A stretch of 64,000 nt of DNA. It comes from [Clostridium] polysaccharolyticum (GTDB lineage: Bacteria; Bacillota; Clostridia; Lachnospirales; Lachnospiraceae). Below the pieces are notes generated by a model, which was given only the letters and a program-made list of their open reading frames with translations, searched no databases and was not told the DNA's origin. The position numbers and the translations under genes were made by a program. Below are positions 7,796-15,207 of this stretch, one piece after another (position 1 is the stretch's first letter; the number at the start of each line of letters is the position of its first letter). The stretch covers positions 1-64,000 of the forward strand of contig NZ_FOHN01000016.1 in NCBI RefSeq assembly GCF_900111595.1, given 5' to 3'.

Positions 7796-9208
7796 TTATG
7801 CTTTCGTTGGACATTCCTTTCGATCTTCGAGATATACTTTTCCATATTTTCTATACATCGTCAGTGGACATCCTCTTTCACAGAACAAATTCTCACATCC
7901 CATGCATTTTTCATCCATACTATTACGTATATCTTTAAAAGTCTGGGCATTCTGCCATATATCCAATAAACTGTATTCTAAAAGACCATTTGGTTCAAAT
8001 TTTATTGTATCATCAGCCGTCGGACATAATATCACTTCACCATAAGAATTTACACTACAATGATATTTTCCTGCCCCACAAGATGGCATAAGCTTATTAG
8101 GATCCCATCTTTTAGCTACATTATGTATATCATTCAATACATTTGACCTGTGATGATCCAATGGAACAATAAACATCAGTTTATCTCCATATTTTTCTTT
8201 TGTGTATGCGTCTACCTCTTTATAATATTCTTGTGCTGCTGCCTCATCCTCTATATGTAACCTTTCCCAGTTGGAATCTGCTCTTCCTCCTTGTTCCAAT
8301 GGAACACAGCATACTTCTCTTACTCCCAAGCTATATGCCGTATCAGCAATTTCCTTTAACCAACCAATGTTTAGTTTCGTCATTGTAACATTACACCTAA
8401 TTGGCAAGTCATTATCTATACAGGCCTTGATACCTCTAACCGTATCTGCAAAAGCCCCTTTCACTCCACGGAACATATCATAGGTCTTCTCATCGTATCC
8501 ATCCATATTTGCTTCAACTTTATAGCAGTTTAAAGATTTTAACTTCTTAGCAACTTCATCAGTAATTAAAGTTGCATTTGTCAATAAGCAAAATCCAAAT
8601 CCCTTGGAATTAATATATTCTAATATATCAAATATATCTGAACGTAATAAAGCTTCCCCACCAGATACAAAGATATCAAATACACCAGCATCATATATAT
8701 TATCAATTACTTTATACCATTGTTCCGTATTTAATTCTCCCTCTAAATATCCTTGTTCTGTCACTTTACATTCTGCTTCTGCAAAACAGTGTACACAACG
8801 CAAATTACAATTCTTAGTGAATTCAATAAGTACTTTCATAGGAGCACTTAGTGGGTTTTCTGACGTTCCGATAATTCCCTTTCCATTTAATACATTATCA
8901 CAATCAGCTTTTGAGATTACACCAAAACTAGAAACATCTATCTTTTGGTCTTTCAGTTCTTGTAACTCAATCCCTTCTATATATCCAATAATAGATGTTT
9001 TCATTAAATACTCAATTACATCTTTTTCAATTACATCATACTCAGCATCATACTCTTCTTGTATCTGCTTAATAATATCTGATACATTGGTGCTTCCGTC
9101 ACACTTACTTAAAATATCATATGCAACTTCATTCAGAATATCAATTCTAGCCATCCCATGATTCCAGTAAATCCCGCCCCAATCCTCTTTTCTAATTTTT
9201 CCTGTCAA
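7796..9208 (-). CDS. Radical SAM/SPASM peptide maturase with N-terminal PqqD-like domain
   Basis: About 470 residues. Residues 1-85 form a PqqD-like domain (ARIDILNEVAYDILSKCDG, then VSDIIKQIQEEYDA). The radical SAM motif CNLRCVHC is near residue 134, followed by VSGGEALLRSDIF. A C-terminal SPASM region carries CGAGKYHCSVNSYGEVILCP, then a C-x2-C...C-x3-C set (CMGCENLFCERGC). This is the architecture of PqqE-like and cyclophane or thioether-forming RiPP maturases. The only in-frame start is TTG 9208 without a Shine-Dalgarno; it truncates the first strand of the PqqD domain. A better N-terminus beginning MKKINSLVKNCSPIL appears if one A is removed from the A8 run at 9241-9248. First modifying gene after the precursor. 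Confidence 0.85.
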   Translation of the reverse strand: MTGKIRKEDWGGIYWNHGMARIDILNEVAYDILSKCDGSTNVSDIIKQIQEEYDAEYDVIEKDVIEYLMKTSIIGYIEGIELQELKDQKIDVSSFGVISKADCDNVLNGKGIIGTSENPLSAPMKVLIEFTKNCNLRCVHCFAEAECKVTEQGYLEGELNTEQWYKVIDNIYDAGVFDIFVSGGEALLRSDIFDILEYINSKGFGFCLLTNATLITDEVAKKLKSLNCYKVEANMDGYDEKTYDMFRGVKGAFADTVRGIKACIDNDLPIRCNVTMTKLNIGWLKEIADTAYSLGVREVCCVPLEQGGRADSNWERLHIEDEAAAQEYYKEVDAYTKEKYGDKLMFIVPLDHHRSNVLNDIHNVAKRWDPNKLMPSCGAGKYHCSVNSYGEVILCPTADDTIKFEPNGLLEYSLLDIWQNAQTFKDIRNSMDEKCMGCENLFCERGCPLTMYRKYGKVYLEDRKECPTKA

Positions 9209-9240
9209 TATTGGACTACAATTTTTAACTAATGAATTAA

Positions 9241-9257
9241 TTTTTTTTCATCCCCAT
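9241..9257 (-). other. A8 tract interrupting the natural start of the SPASM maturase
   Basis: On the minus strand ATGGGGATG (9257-9249) is followed by eight A residues and then TTAATTC. In the present frame this gives MGMKKN and a TAA stop. With seven A residues it joins the maturase frame, adding about 14 residues (INSLVKNCSPIL before TGKIRKEDW) that complete the PqqD-like domain. Possible meanings: sequencing or assembly error, phase variation, or transcriptional slippage. Neither ATG has a strong ribosome binding site. Confidence 0.55.
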
Positions 9258-9275
9258 TCTTACATAATTTATGAC

Positions 9276-9320
9276 CAGAGGATTTAAAAAGAATATAGTA
9301 CATTCTCTATAAATCCTCTG
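9276..9320 (-). promoter_or_regulatory. Hairpin between precursor and maturase genes (read-through/processing type)
   Basis: CAGAGGATTTA (9276-9286) and TAAATCCTCTG (9310-9320) form a perfect 11-bp stem, with an AGAAT/ATTCT inner pairing. It starts 30 bases after the precursor stop codon. No T-run follows on the minus strand, so it is more likely a 3'-end stabiliser or partial terminator. It would give abundant precursor mRNA and less enzyme mRNA, an arrangement known from many RiPP operons. Confidence 0.65.
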
Positions 9321-9350
9321 ATGCATCTTTTTACTACTAGCGACTAATTA

Positions 9351-9473
9351 CTACCAAACCCATACGGCTCCGATACCAATTGCCCATACAGCTGCTGCAC
9401 CAATTGCTGCACCATATTCATTCTCTACACCTGATAACTTAATTGATGTTGGTGACTGATATTGTTTCTTCAT
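9351..9473 (-). CDS. Putative RiPP precursor peptide, 40 residues
   Basis: An ATG at 9473, preceded at good spacing by GGGAGGTG, opens a 40-codon frame ending in TAG. The leader half begins MKKQYQSPTSIKLSGVENEY and carries a YxxP element like those bound by PqqD-type recognition domains. The second half is GAAIGAAAVWAIGIGAVWVW: Gly, Ala, Val, Ile and three Trp, with no Cys, Ser, Thr or charged residue. The gene is immediately followed by the RRE-SPASM maturase and flanked by more modification genes. A mature product from the C-terminal 20 or so residues is likely; leader cleavage could fall near the Tyr20-Gly21 junction. The family is not one I recognise. The chemistry is inferred, the reading frame and ribosome site are seen. 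Confidence 0.8.
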   Translation of the reverse strand: MKKQYQSPTSIKLSGVENEYGAAIGAAAVWAIGIGAVWVW

Positions 9474-9561
9474 AATATACACCTCCCTCTTTTTTGAATA
9501 TAAATATGTATAATATAAATGAAAAATCAAATTTGACTTTCCGTTTATACTCAGATAATTA
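9474..9561 (-). promoter_or_regulatory. Upstream region of the precursor gene, possible own promoter
   Basis: This 88-base AT-rich gap between the GNAT gene and the precursor holds a perfect 10-bp palindrome TCAAATTTGA (9527-9536) and several TATA-like hexamers (around 9505-9520). It ends in the strong GGGAGGTG ribosome site. No -35/-10 pair with clear 17-base spacing stands out. A dedicated precursor promoter would fit its expected high expression, but the evidence is weak. Confidence 0.3.
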
Positions 9562-10044
9562 TTATAGTAACTTCCCTAAAATTACAGTATCATACTCTTC
9601 TTTTATGGAGTTTACATAACCCTCAGGCTTAAATCCTTTTGTTATGTAAAGACATAGCGTTCTCTTTTCTGGAAATGCAACACTTAGTGTTAACTTATTT
9701 ATTCCAGATTCTCTACAGTCATTTAGACAAGTATCTACTAATTGACTTGCAATCTTTTGATTTCTGTGCTTTTCATCCACATATGTAAACACAACTGTCG
9801 CACTAATACAGCCAGTTCCTTGATTAGGTGAAACTACCGCACTCAATAAAGCAATACAGCTATCCCCCTCCCAGACGGTATACATCTTTTCCATACCATG
9901 GGACACTCTTTGCTGAATCATTTGTAAATTTCCATAAAACATTTGACATTGTGTCTGGTAAACTTTTTCAACTCCCTGCATGCTTTTTTCTACAAACTTT
10001 TGTACATTTTCTAAACATTCAACTTCATTTTTTCTTATCTCCAT
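9562..10044 (-). CDS. GNAT-family N-acetyltransferase, RiPP cluster
   Basis: A 160-residue GNAT-like protein. The central strand and acetyl-CoA loop are recognisable (TVVFTYVDEKHRNQKIASQL, about residues 84-103), followed by the C-terminal LYITKGFKPEGY element typical of motif B. The loop has Lys where the usual R/Q-x-x-G-x-A glycine should be, so binding may be altered. It lies directly upstream of the precursor gene and 17 bases after the ABC permease gene. It might acetylate the mature peptide or a free amine as self-protection; neither can be shown here. Start ATG 10044 follows GAGGGG. Confidence 0.7.
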   Translation of the reverse strand: MEIRKNEVECLENVQKFVEKSMQGVEKVYQTQCQMFYGNLQMIQQRVSHGMEKMYTVWEGDSCIALLSAVVSPNQGTGCISATVVFTYVDEKHRNQKIASQLVDTCLNDCRESGINKLTLSVAFPEKRTLCLYITKGFKPEGYVNSIKEEYDTVILGKLL

Positions 10045-10060
10045 ACCATATACCCCTCTT

Positions 10061-10825
10061 TTATAATTTTTTCTTATTTAATACTATAATAGCTATTACA
10101 ACCATAATAACACTTAATAACACTGTAATACCAAGTGTTAAAACAGTATCTGAGCAATCCAAATTTTCCTGAATAATCCTCATATTACAGGATGACAAAA
10201 ATACAGGACTCAGTTTGCCTAGTTTAGGTAACATACTAAATAAATACATACATAAAAAAAATACACCTGTAAACAACATACTTCCATAATTACTTCTATA
10301 TAATACTGCTCCTAAAATCAATGTTGAAAAAATAAATAGACCAAATACCCATAAACAGAATGCTGCATATACAACATGATGAACAAAAGAATTCCTCCAG
10401 AAATACCCTGTATAAATATATGTAACCCCGTAGCAAGTCCAATAGCACACTGTCCAAAGCAAAGATACTACTGTATACTTTGCCAAAACCACATCTCTCC
10501 TTGGTAATCCTTTTGCAATAATATTAATCAAGGTTCCTTTTCCATATTCAGAAGACATTATGCCACTGAATACAATAACAAAAACTATGATCCCCATATT
10601 CGGAACATTTTTATAAAATTGCATCCACGAATCAATCGCGACAGGTTCTGGAATTGTTATAGAAACTCCCTGTTCTACAAGTGTATTTAATATCACTGGT
10701 GTCATTTTTGCAGTTATTGGATTCAATAACCCCAAGAATACAAAAATAACAATTAATATATACATCTTATAGGAACGTATATTTTCACAAAACTCTTTTT
10801 CAACAAATGCTCTATATGACATCAT
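10061..10825 (-). CDS. ABC-2 type permease, RiPP cluster
   Basis: A 254-residue membrane protein with about six hydrophobic segments and the ABC-2 layout: a cytoplasmic N-terminus with one helix (IYKMYILIVIFVFLGLLNP region), an extracellular loop, then helices starting near residues 75, 110 and 145. It overlaps its ATPase gene by four bases (ATGA), showing translational coupling. This is the BcrB/NatB-like type found beside bacteriocins and RiPPs, where it exports or expels the peptide. It forms the second transporter of the cluster with 10822-11742. Confidence 0.8.
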   Translation of the reverse strand: MMSYRAFVEKEFCENIRSYKMYILIVIFVFLGLLNPITAKMTPVILNTLVEQGVSITIPEPVAIDSWMQFYKNVPNMGIIVFVIVFSGIMSSEYGKGTLINIIAKGLPRRDVVLAKYTVVSLLWTVCYWTCYGVTYIYTGYFWRNSFVHHVVYAAFCLWVFGLFIFSTLILGAVLYRSNYGSMLFTGVFFLCMYLFSMLPKLGKLSPVFLSSCNMRIIQENLDCSDTVLTLGITVLLSVIMVVIAIIVLNKKKL

Positions 10826-11742
10826 CTTACCACCTCCGAAAACAAACTATCCAAGGATGGTTCTAGGCAATTAACTCCACTTGGAACAATACCGCTTTGA
10901 TAAAGTATCTCTATCAGCTTTTGAACTATCTCCTCTTGATTTGAACCATGCAGAATGACATGTCTCTTTTCTCTATCCACTTCACATCTATACTTTTGTA
11001 CATCTTTTAGATTTAGAAATTGCTCTATATCATCTACACTAGAAAACCTGACTTCTACAAGATTGGTATTATGCTCACTCTTAATCTTATCAATAGGTCC
11101 ACTTAATACAACTCTGCCATTATGCAGAATAGCAATGTCTCTACATATTTTCTCTACATCGGATAATATATGGGTAGAAAACAAAATCGTTGTTTTGCAT
11201 GATCCGTAAGACAACAAATTCAGTATTTCGTTCCTTCCAATAGGATCTAACGCAGAAGTCGGCTCATCACATATTAACAGTTTAGGCGAATTCAGCAATC
11301 CCTGTGCAATTCCCAGCCGCTGTTTCATCCCACGCGAGAAACTCCCAATTCTTTTTTTTCTACTTTCACCTAATCCTACCATCTCGATTAGTTCATCACT
11401 TTTTCTTTTAATTTCGTCTCTCTTCATACCTGTTATCTTTCCGCAAAACTTTAAATACTCTAGGGAACTCATATAACCGTAGTACTCTGGGACATCTGGC
11501 AAGTAACCAATATAGCGATTTGTCATATTTTGTCCGTATTCAACTTTTTCACCACATACTCTTATTTCCCCGGAATCGGCTTTTAGCAACCCCAAAATCA
11601 TCTTCATGGTAGTAGTCTTTCCAGCGCCATTTTGACCTAAAAAGCCGAATACAGAATTTTCTGGAATGGTTACATTCAAATTCTGAATCACTGTCTGTTC
11701 TCCAAATTTCTTATTTAGATTCCTTATCTCCAAAACATTCAT
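10822..11742 (-). CDS. ABC transporter ATP-binding protein (BcrA-like), RiPP cluster
   Basis: A 306-residue ATPase. Walker A is GQNGAGKTT near residue 35, the signature is SFSRGMKQRLGIAQGL near residue 135, and Walker B is LLICDEPTSALD near residue 155, with the switch histidine in FSTHILSDVEK. The roughly 80-residue C-terminal extension is typical of BcrA/CcmA-like exporter ATPases. It overlaps the permease by four bases and shares a base with the PLDc_N gene upstream. The three-gene set resembles bacitracin or lantibiotic immunity operons, so self-protection is the favoured role. Confidence 0.88.
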   Translation of the reverse strand: MNVLEIRNLNKKFGEQTVIQNLNVTIPENSVFGFLGQNGAGKTTTMKMILGLLKADSGEIRVCGEKVEYGQNMTNRYIGYLPDVPEYYGYMSSLEYLKFCGKITGMKRDEIKRKSDELIEMVGLGESRKKRIGSFSRGMKQRLGIAQGLLNSPKLLICDEPTSALDPIGRNEILNLLSYGSCKTTILFSTHILSDVEKICRDIAILHNGRVVLSGPIDKIKSEHNTNLVEVRFSSVDDIEQFLNLKDVQKYRCEVDREKRHVILHGSNQEEIVQKLIEILYQSGIVPSGVNCLEPSLDSLFSEVVR

Positions 11743-11933
11743 CAGTCTTCTTCCTTCCCCAGTATAAAATAAACTATCGGACCTATTATCTGAATAAATA
11801 ATACTACAACTGTCCAGAGAGGCTTATTACCAAACTTATAACGATCATGTTTTAACACATGAATAAGTGCAGGAATTACCAATGCTAATTCCAATATAAC
11901 TAATGGAATCAAATATACAATAATATCTTTCAT
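11742..11933 (-). CDS. Small membrane protein, PLDc_N (phospholipase D N-terminal-like) type
   Basis: A 63-residue protein with two hydrophobic helices (about residues 5-26 and 42-58) joined by a basic loop with KFGNKPLWTVVVLFIQIIGP and ending YFILGKEED. This is the short PLDc_N-type membrane module often encoded beside BcrAB-like ABC immunity genes. It overlaps the ATPase start by one base. It probably assists the transporter or acts as an immunity peptide; the role is inferred from neighbours. Confidence 0.7.
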   Translation of the reverse strand: MKDIIVYLIPLVILELALVIPALIHVLKHDRYKFGNKPLWTVVVLFIQIIGPIVYFILGKEED

Positions 11934-11952
11934 TTCTCTCTCCTTTTTAATC

Positions 11953-13968
11953 TCATTTCAATATTTTCTGCTCTTTAATTATACTGCTTATTCTCATTAA
12001 ATCCTGAGTTATATAATTATGCTCCTCTTCCTGATCCGTGTAAAGTTCTGCAACAGCACTACACACACTTTTCATTGAGTCATAAGTATTACTCTTGTAA
12101 GCAGTTAATAAATCATAAAATGACTCATTGATTTCAAAGCTTTCTCCAGAAAAAAATAAATAAAATTTCGCTTCTGGCAGTTTTTCTACAGGAACTAGTT
12201 CTTTATCTATAAGCTTTTCACATACTTCATAAAAATTATATGTTACCTGAAATACTTCAACTCCTTCTCCTAATGTATAAATATCATCTGATTTTTCTTC
12301 TTGGATATTGCTAGAAACCAGCTCCATTTTTTTTAGCTTATTATTAGCTAAATAGAGAACATACTTATAAAACTCAATAAGCCACTCACTACAAACTACA
12401 CTTGAACGCTCTGTGTAAGTAATTAAGTAATCTATAATATCTGAGCCTGTATGGAATTGCAGATAAACCTCTTTACTTAGGCATTCCTTATAAAATTCAT
12501 CTAAGTAATCTACAAATTCATCAACATTTTTAAATGCAGTTATAACTATCTTAATATTATATTTAAACACAGCTTTTATATTATTATCAAAAAGTATATA
12601 TTGATACTGCTCCCTTGCCGCATCTTCTCCTGCACTATGAACCATAATATTGCCATTACAACTCTTGTAGCACTCTTCTAAATGTTCCTCTAAACTTTTT
12701 GCGATAAGTTTACATCCATATTTTTCAGGTAAACAATATAGAGGGGACGCTGGATCTGTCGAAAGCTTAATATAAAAAGCCTCTATATAATGCACGTATT
12801 GTGTATTCAACTGCCAAAAGGCTTTTCTGGTACTTCTTACTTCTTCTGACTGTTCGTATGGTAATGGATATGAAAAATAGATGTGCACGTATATTTGTTC
12901 ATCATAACATTTCTGAATCACCTTATACATTTCTTCGTTTTTAAAACTATATCCTCTCACCTTATCCCTTATGCGGTCAGAGTTTGTTTCAGGTGAAAGC
13001 TCAAATAACAGATTATTAGTCACCTTTTTAAACTCATCAATTATTTCTAATGTTGGCAACTGCCAAAAGCCAAAAAATAAGTCAATATCTAGCTTAGCCT
13101 CTGCCATACGTCTTAAATAAGAAAGATACTTAGGATTTTGTGGTAGTGGATCAAAACAAATATAAAATGTCCTGTATCCTAGTTTTTGAGCATCATAAAC
13201 TGTTTTCATTATGTGATTATCATCTAGAAACAAACACTTTTCTCTATTGCTAATCATTTTTTGTGCTGATATACCACCACCACAGAATAAGCATTGCGCA
13301 TAACATCCTTTACCCGTCAATAAATAGAATGTTTTTCCGTACTCATAGTCTGTAATTGCAAAATCTGCAAAGTCTGCATATTTCAGGCTCATTTCCACCG
13401 AATTTTTTGCATATTCGTAATCAAACATATATTTATCATATGTAGCATAGTCAATATCCCTAAGATCCTCTGGCTTACTAACATATGAAAATGCATTCTC
13501 TACTATTATATCTCCATTTCTCCAACATAAGTTTGGTATACTCCCAATGTCTTTCTTATCATTTTCAATACTTTTTAGTAAACACTTCAAAGGCATTTCA
13601 CTATCTCCCCGCATAATTCCATCAATGAAATCATACTTTTCCAATATCTGTTTTGCAAAAAAGCTTGCAGAAAATCCCCCCATATATATAAATGCCTGTG
13701 GACAGTTTTTCTTTGCTTCAAGTGCAAGATCAATAGATTCCTTTGTCATTGGAAACCAGTGTGCAGAAAAACCGATTAAAACAATATCTTCCTCTAAATA
13801 ATCTTCAATTGCAAACCTTCCATTCTTACGTTCCTCAATTCCTGTGTGTATTATTTTCACATCATACCCCATATGAGCTGCTATATCTGCCAGTCCCCAT
13901 AGCCCCATTGTAATAACTGGAGTTAATTCATTATATCGAGAACAATGAAAAAAAAGTACCTTCTTCAT
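11953..13968 (-). CDS. Large B12-binding radical SAM enzyme with extra C-terminal domain
   Basis: A 671-residue protein. An N-terminal B12-type domain (MKKVLFFHCSRYNELTPVIT, IVLIGFSAHWFPMT, FIYMGGFSASFF) covers roughly residues 1-180. The radical SAM motif CYAQCLFC follows near residue 222, then a barrel to about 420. The last 230 or so residues have no assignment; they contain a helix-rich stretch around DEFYKECLSKEVYLQF. Start is ATG 13968 behind GGAGGTGG; an earlier frame reading overlaps the upstream gene and has no better site. It may C-methylate or otherwise modify the hydrophobic core. Two B12-type enzymes in one cluster with a single short precursor is unusual. Confidence 0.8.
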   Translation of the reverse strand: MKKVLFFHCSRYNELTPVITMGLWGLADIAAHMGYDVKIIHTGIEERKNGRFAIEDYLEEDIVLIGFSAHWFPMTKESIDLALEAKKNCPQAFIYMGGFSASFFAKQILEKYDFIDGIMRGDSEMPLKCLLKSIENDKKDIGSIPNLCWRNGDIIVENAFSYVSKPEDLRDIDYATYDKYMFDYEYAKNSVEMSLKYADFADFAITDYEYGKTFYLLTGKGCYAQCLFCGGGISAQKMISNREKCLFLDDNHIMKTVYDAQKLGYRTFYICFDPLPQNPKYLSYLRRMAEAKLDIDLFFGFWQLPTLEIIDEFKKVTNNLLFELSPETNSDRIRDKVRGYSFKNEEMYKVIQKCYDEQIYVHIYFSYPLPYEQSEEVRSTRKAFWQLNTQYVHYIEAFYIKLSTDPASPLYCLPEKYGCKLIAKSLEEHLEECYKSCNGNIMVHSAGEDAAREQYQYILFDNNIKAVFKYNIKIVITAFKNVDEFVDYLDEFYKECLSKEVYLQFHTGSDIIDYLITYTERSSVVCSEWLIEFYKYVLYLANNKLKKMELVSSNIQEEKSDDIYTLGEGVEVFQVTYNFYEVCEKLIDKELVPVEKLPEAKFYLFFSGESFEINESFYDLLTAYKSNTYDSMKSVCSAVAELYTDQEEEHNYITQDLMRISSIIKEQKILK

Positions 13969-13994
13969 ACTGTTATCCACCTCCACAGGAAATC

Positions 13995-14960
13995 CTAAAG
14001 TCGAAGTTTTCTCCATTCATACTTCTTACATAATGCTTCTATATCTGTTACTGTATGTATTTTTTCAATATCATCATAAGTCTTTGAATTAAGCCAGGCT
14101 CTTGAAAATCCTTTATCCCACGCTGCTTTCAGGCTACCTTCATCCCTTATGTTTCCAAATAAATACGGCAAATAAACACTTACCATCAGATCTCCTTCTG
14201 GGCTCAAAATGCCCCCCCAGTTTCTTCCTTTTCTAAAACTAACTTCTATTGTATTGCTCTGATCAACAAAATTAATATGCTTATCCGTTATTCTAGAATT
14301 CCACTGCTCGACCTTTTTTTCTGCTTCAATTCTCTGTTCTTCTGTAATACTTAGTTTTTGGTTAAATGTCGCTTGATTCATAGTAACGACAGACTGAAAC
14401 CTAATTTCTGAAACGGAAAGTTTTTTTACTTTTTCAATATATTCATCAATGGACTCAATATTTTTTTGTGTTAAAACACACTCAAGTGCCACAAAAATTC
14501 TTCCATTACTAAACTTATTAACAGCTTGAATAAATTTTTCAACTTGATCTACTGTGCCATCACAACCTCTATGTAAATCATTAATTTCCACGTTAAAAGA
14601 ATCTAAAGATATATTAAAAGACACAAAAGGATTACTACAGAGTTTCCTAAGAAGTTCTTCCTTATAAACTAAACCAGTTGTTGCTATTAGTACCTGAATT
14701 TCATTGTTAGTCAATTCATCGACAATCCATTCCAAATCATTACACAGGAATGGTTCCCCTCCGGATAAATTAATTGCAAATATTTTATTATTTATAAGTT
14801 CTTTAACTAACTTTTTTTTCTCTTCCGTAGACAATTCCTTTGTCTTATCCTTATCAGCAAAGCCACCAGAGCAATAAATACATCTTGAAAGGCAGCTATT
14901 TGTCAATTCCCAAATAATTGATATGGGATAGTTAAAAAAAATCTCCTCACAATAATTCAT
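13995..14960 (-). CDS. Radical SAM enzyme, first gene of the RiPP operon
   Basis: A 321-residue radical SAM protein with CLSRCIYC near residue 28, then NLSGGEPFLCNDLEWIVDEL and a SFNISLDSFNVEINDLHRG strand. The C-terminal region (NWGGILSPEGDLMVSVYLPY, FGNIRDEGSLKAAWDKGF) is SPASM-like in shape but lacks its cysteines. I prefer ATG 14960, six bases behind GAGG, because a good promoter (14992-15020) places the transcript start around 14985, making an ATG at 14990 nearly leaderless. It ends 27 bases before the B12 enzyme start. A maturase acting on the precursor peptide is likely. Confidence 0.82.
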   Translation of the reverse strand: MNYCEEIFFNYPISIIWELTNSCLSRCIYCSGGFADKDKTKELSTEEKKKLVKELINNKIFAINLSGGEPFLCNDLEWIVDELTNNEIQVLIATTGLVYKEELLRKLCSNPFVSFNISLDSFNVEINDLHRGCDGTVDQVEKFIQAVNKFSNGRIFVALECVLTQKNIESIDEYIEKVKKLSVSEIRFQSVVTMNQATFNQKLSITEEQRIEAEKKVEQWNSRITDKHINFVDQSNTIEVSFRKGRNWGGILSPEGDLMVSVYLPYLFGNIRDEGSLKAAWDKGFSRAWLNSKTYDDIEKIHTVTDIEALCKKYEWRKLRL

Positions 14961-14991
14961 TTCATTCCTCATTAACTTTCTCTTTTTCATA

Positions 14992-15020
14992 ATAATATTA
15001 TATTTTCCCTATTTTGTCAA
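14992..15020 (-). promoter_or_regulatory. Promoter of the RiPP operon
   Basis: Minus strand: -35 TTGACA (15020-15015), 17-base spacer, -10 TATTAT (14997-14992). The predicted start lies just inside the longer reading of the first gene, which supports the shorter start at 14960. No operator or riboswitch is evident in 15021-15150. Confidence 0.6.
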
Positions 15021-15150
15021 TAATACTATGTGATTTTACAAATTTCCCCTTGTCTTGTGAATTAATTTTTCAGAAAGCTACCTTTCCTCTCATCTCCCTC
15101 ATCTGTAAACCATATTATTTCACCATGTTCTTCATGATAAACAGCATACA

Positions 15151-15202
15151 ATAAAGCAGTGCTCTTTCAAGCTATATCCTCTAGCTAAAAAGCACTGCTC
15201 TT
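15151..15202 (-). terminator. Intrinsic terminator after the CaxA-type antiporter gene
   Basis: AGCAGTGCT (15155-15163) pairs with AGCACTGCT (15191-15199), with an inner AGCT/AGCT pairing. On the minus strand the stem is followed by TTTATTGT. It begins a few bases after the antiporter stop codon at 15208. Confidence 0.7.
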
Positions 15203-15207
15203 CTCCA

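Noticed and set aside
8604-9161. 185-residue plus-strand open frame
   Set aside because: It is antisense to the SPASM maturase, which has intact motifs. The plus frame has no ribosome site and no recognisable domain.
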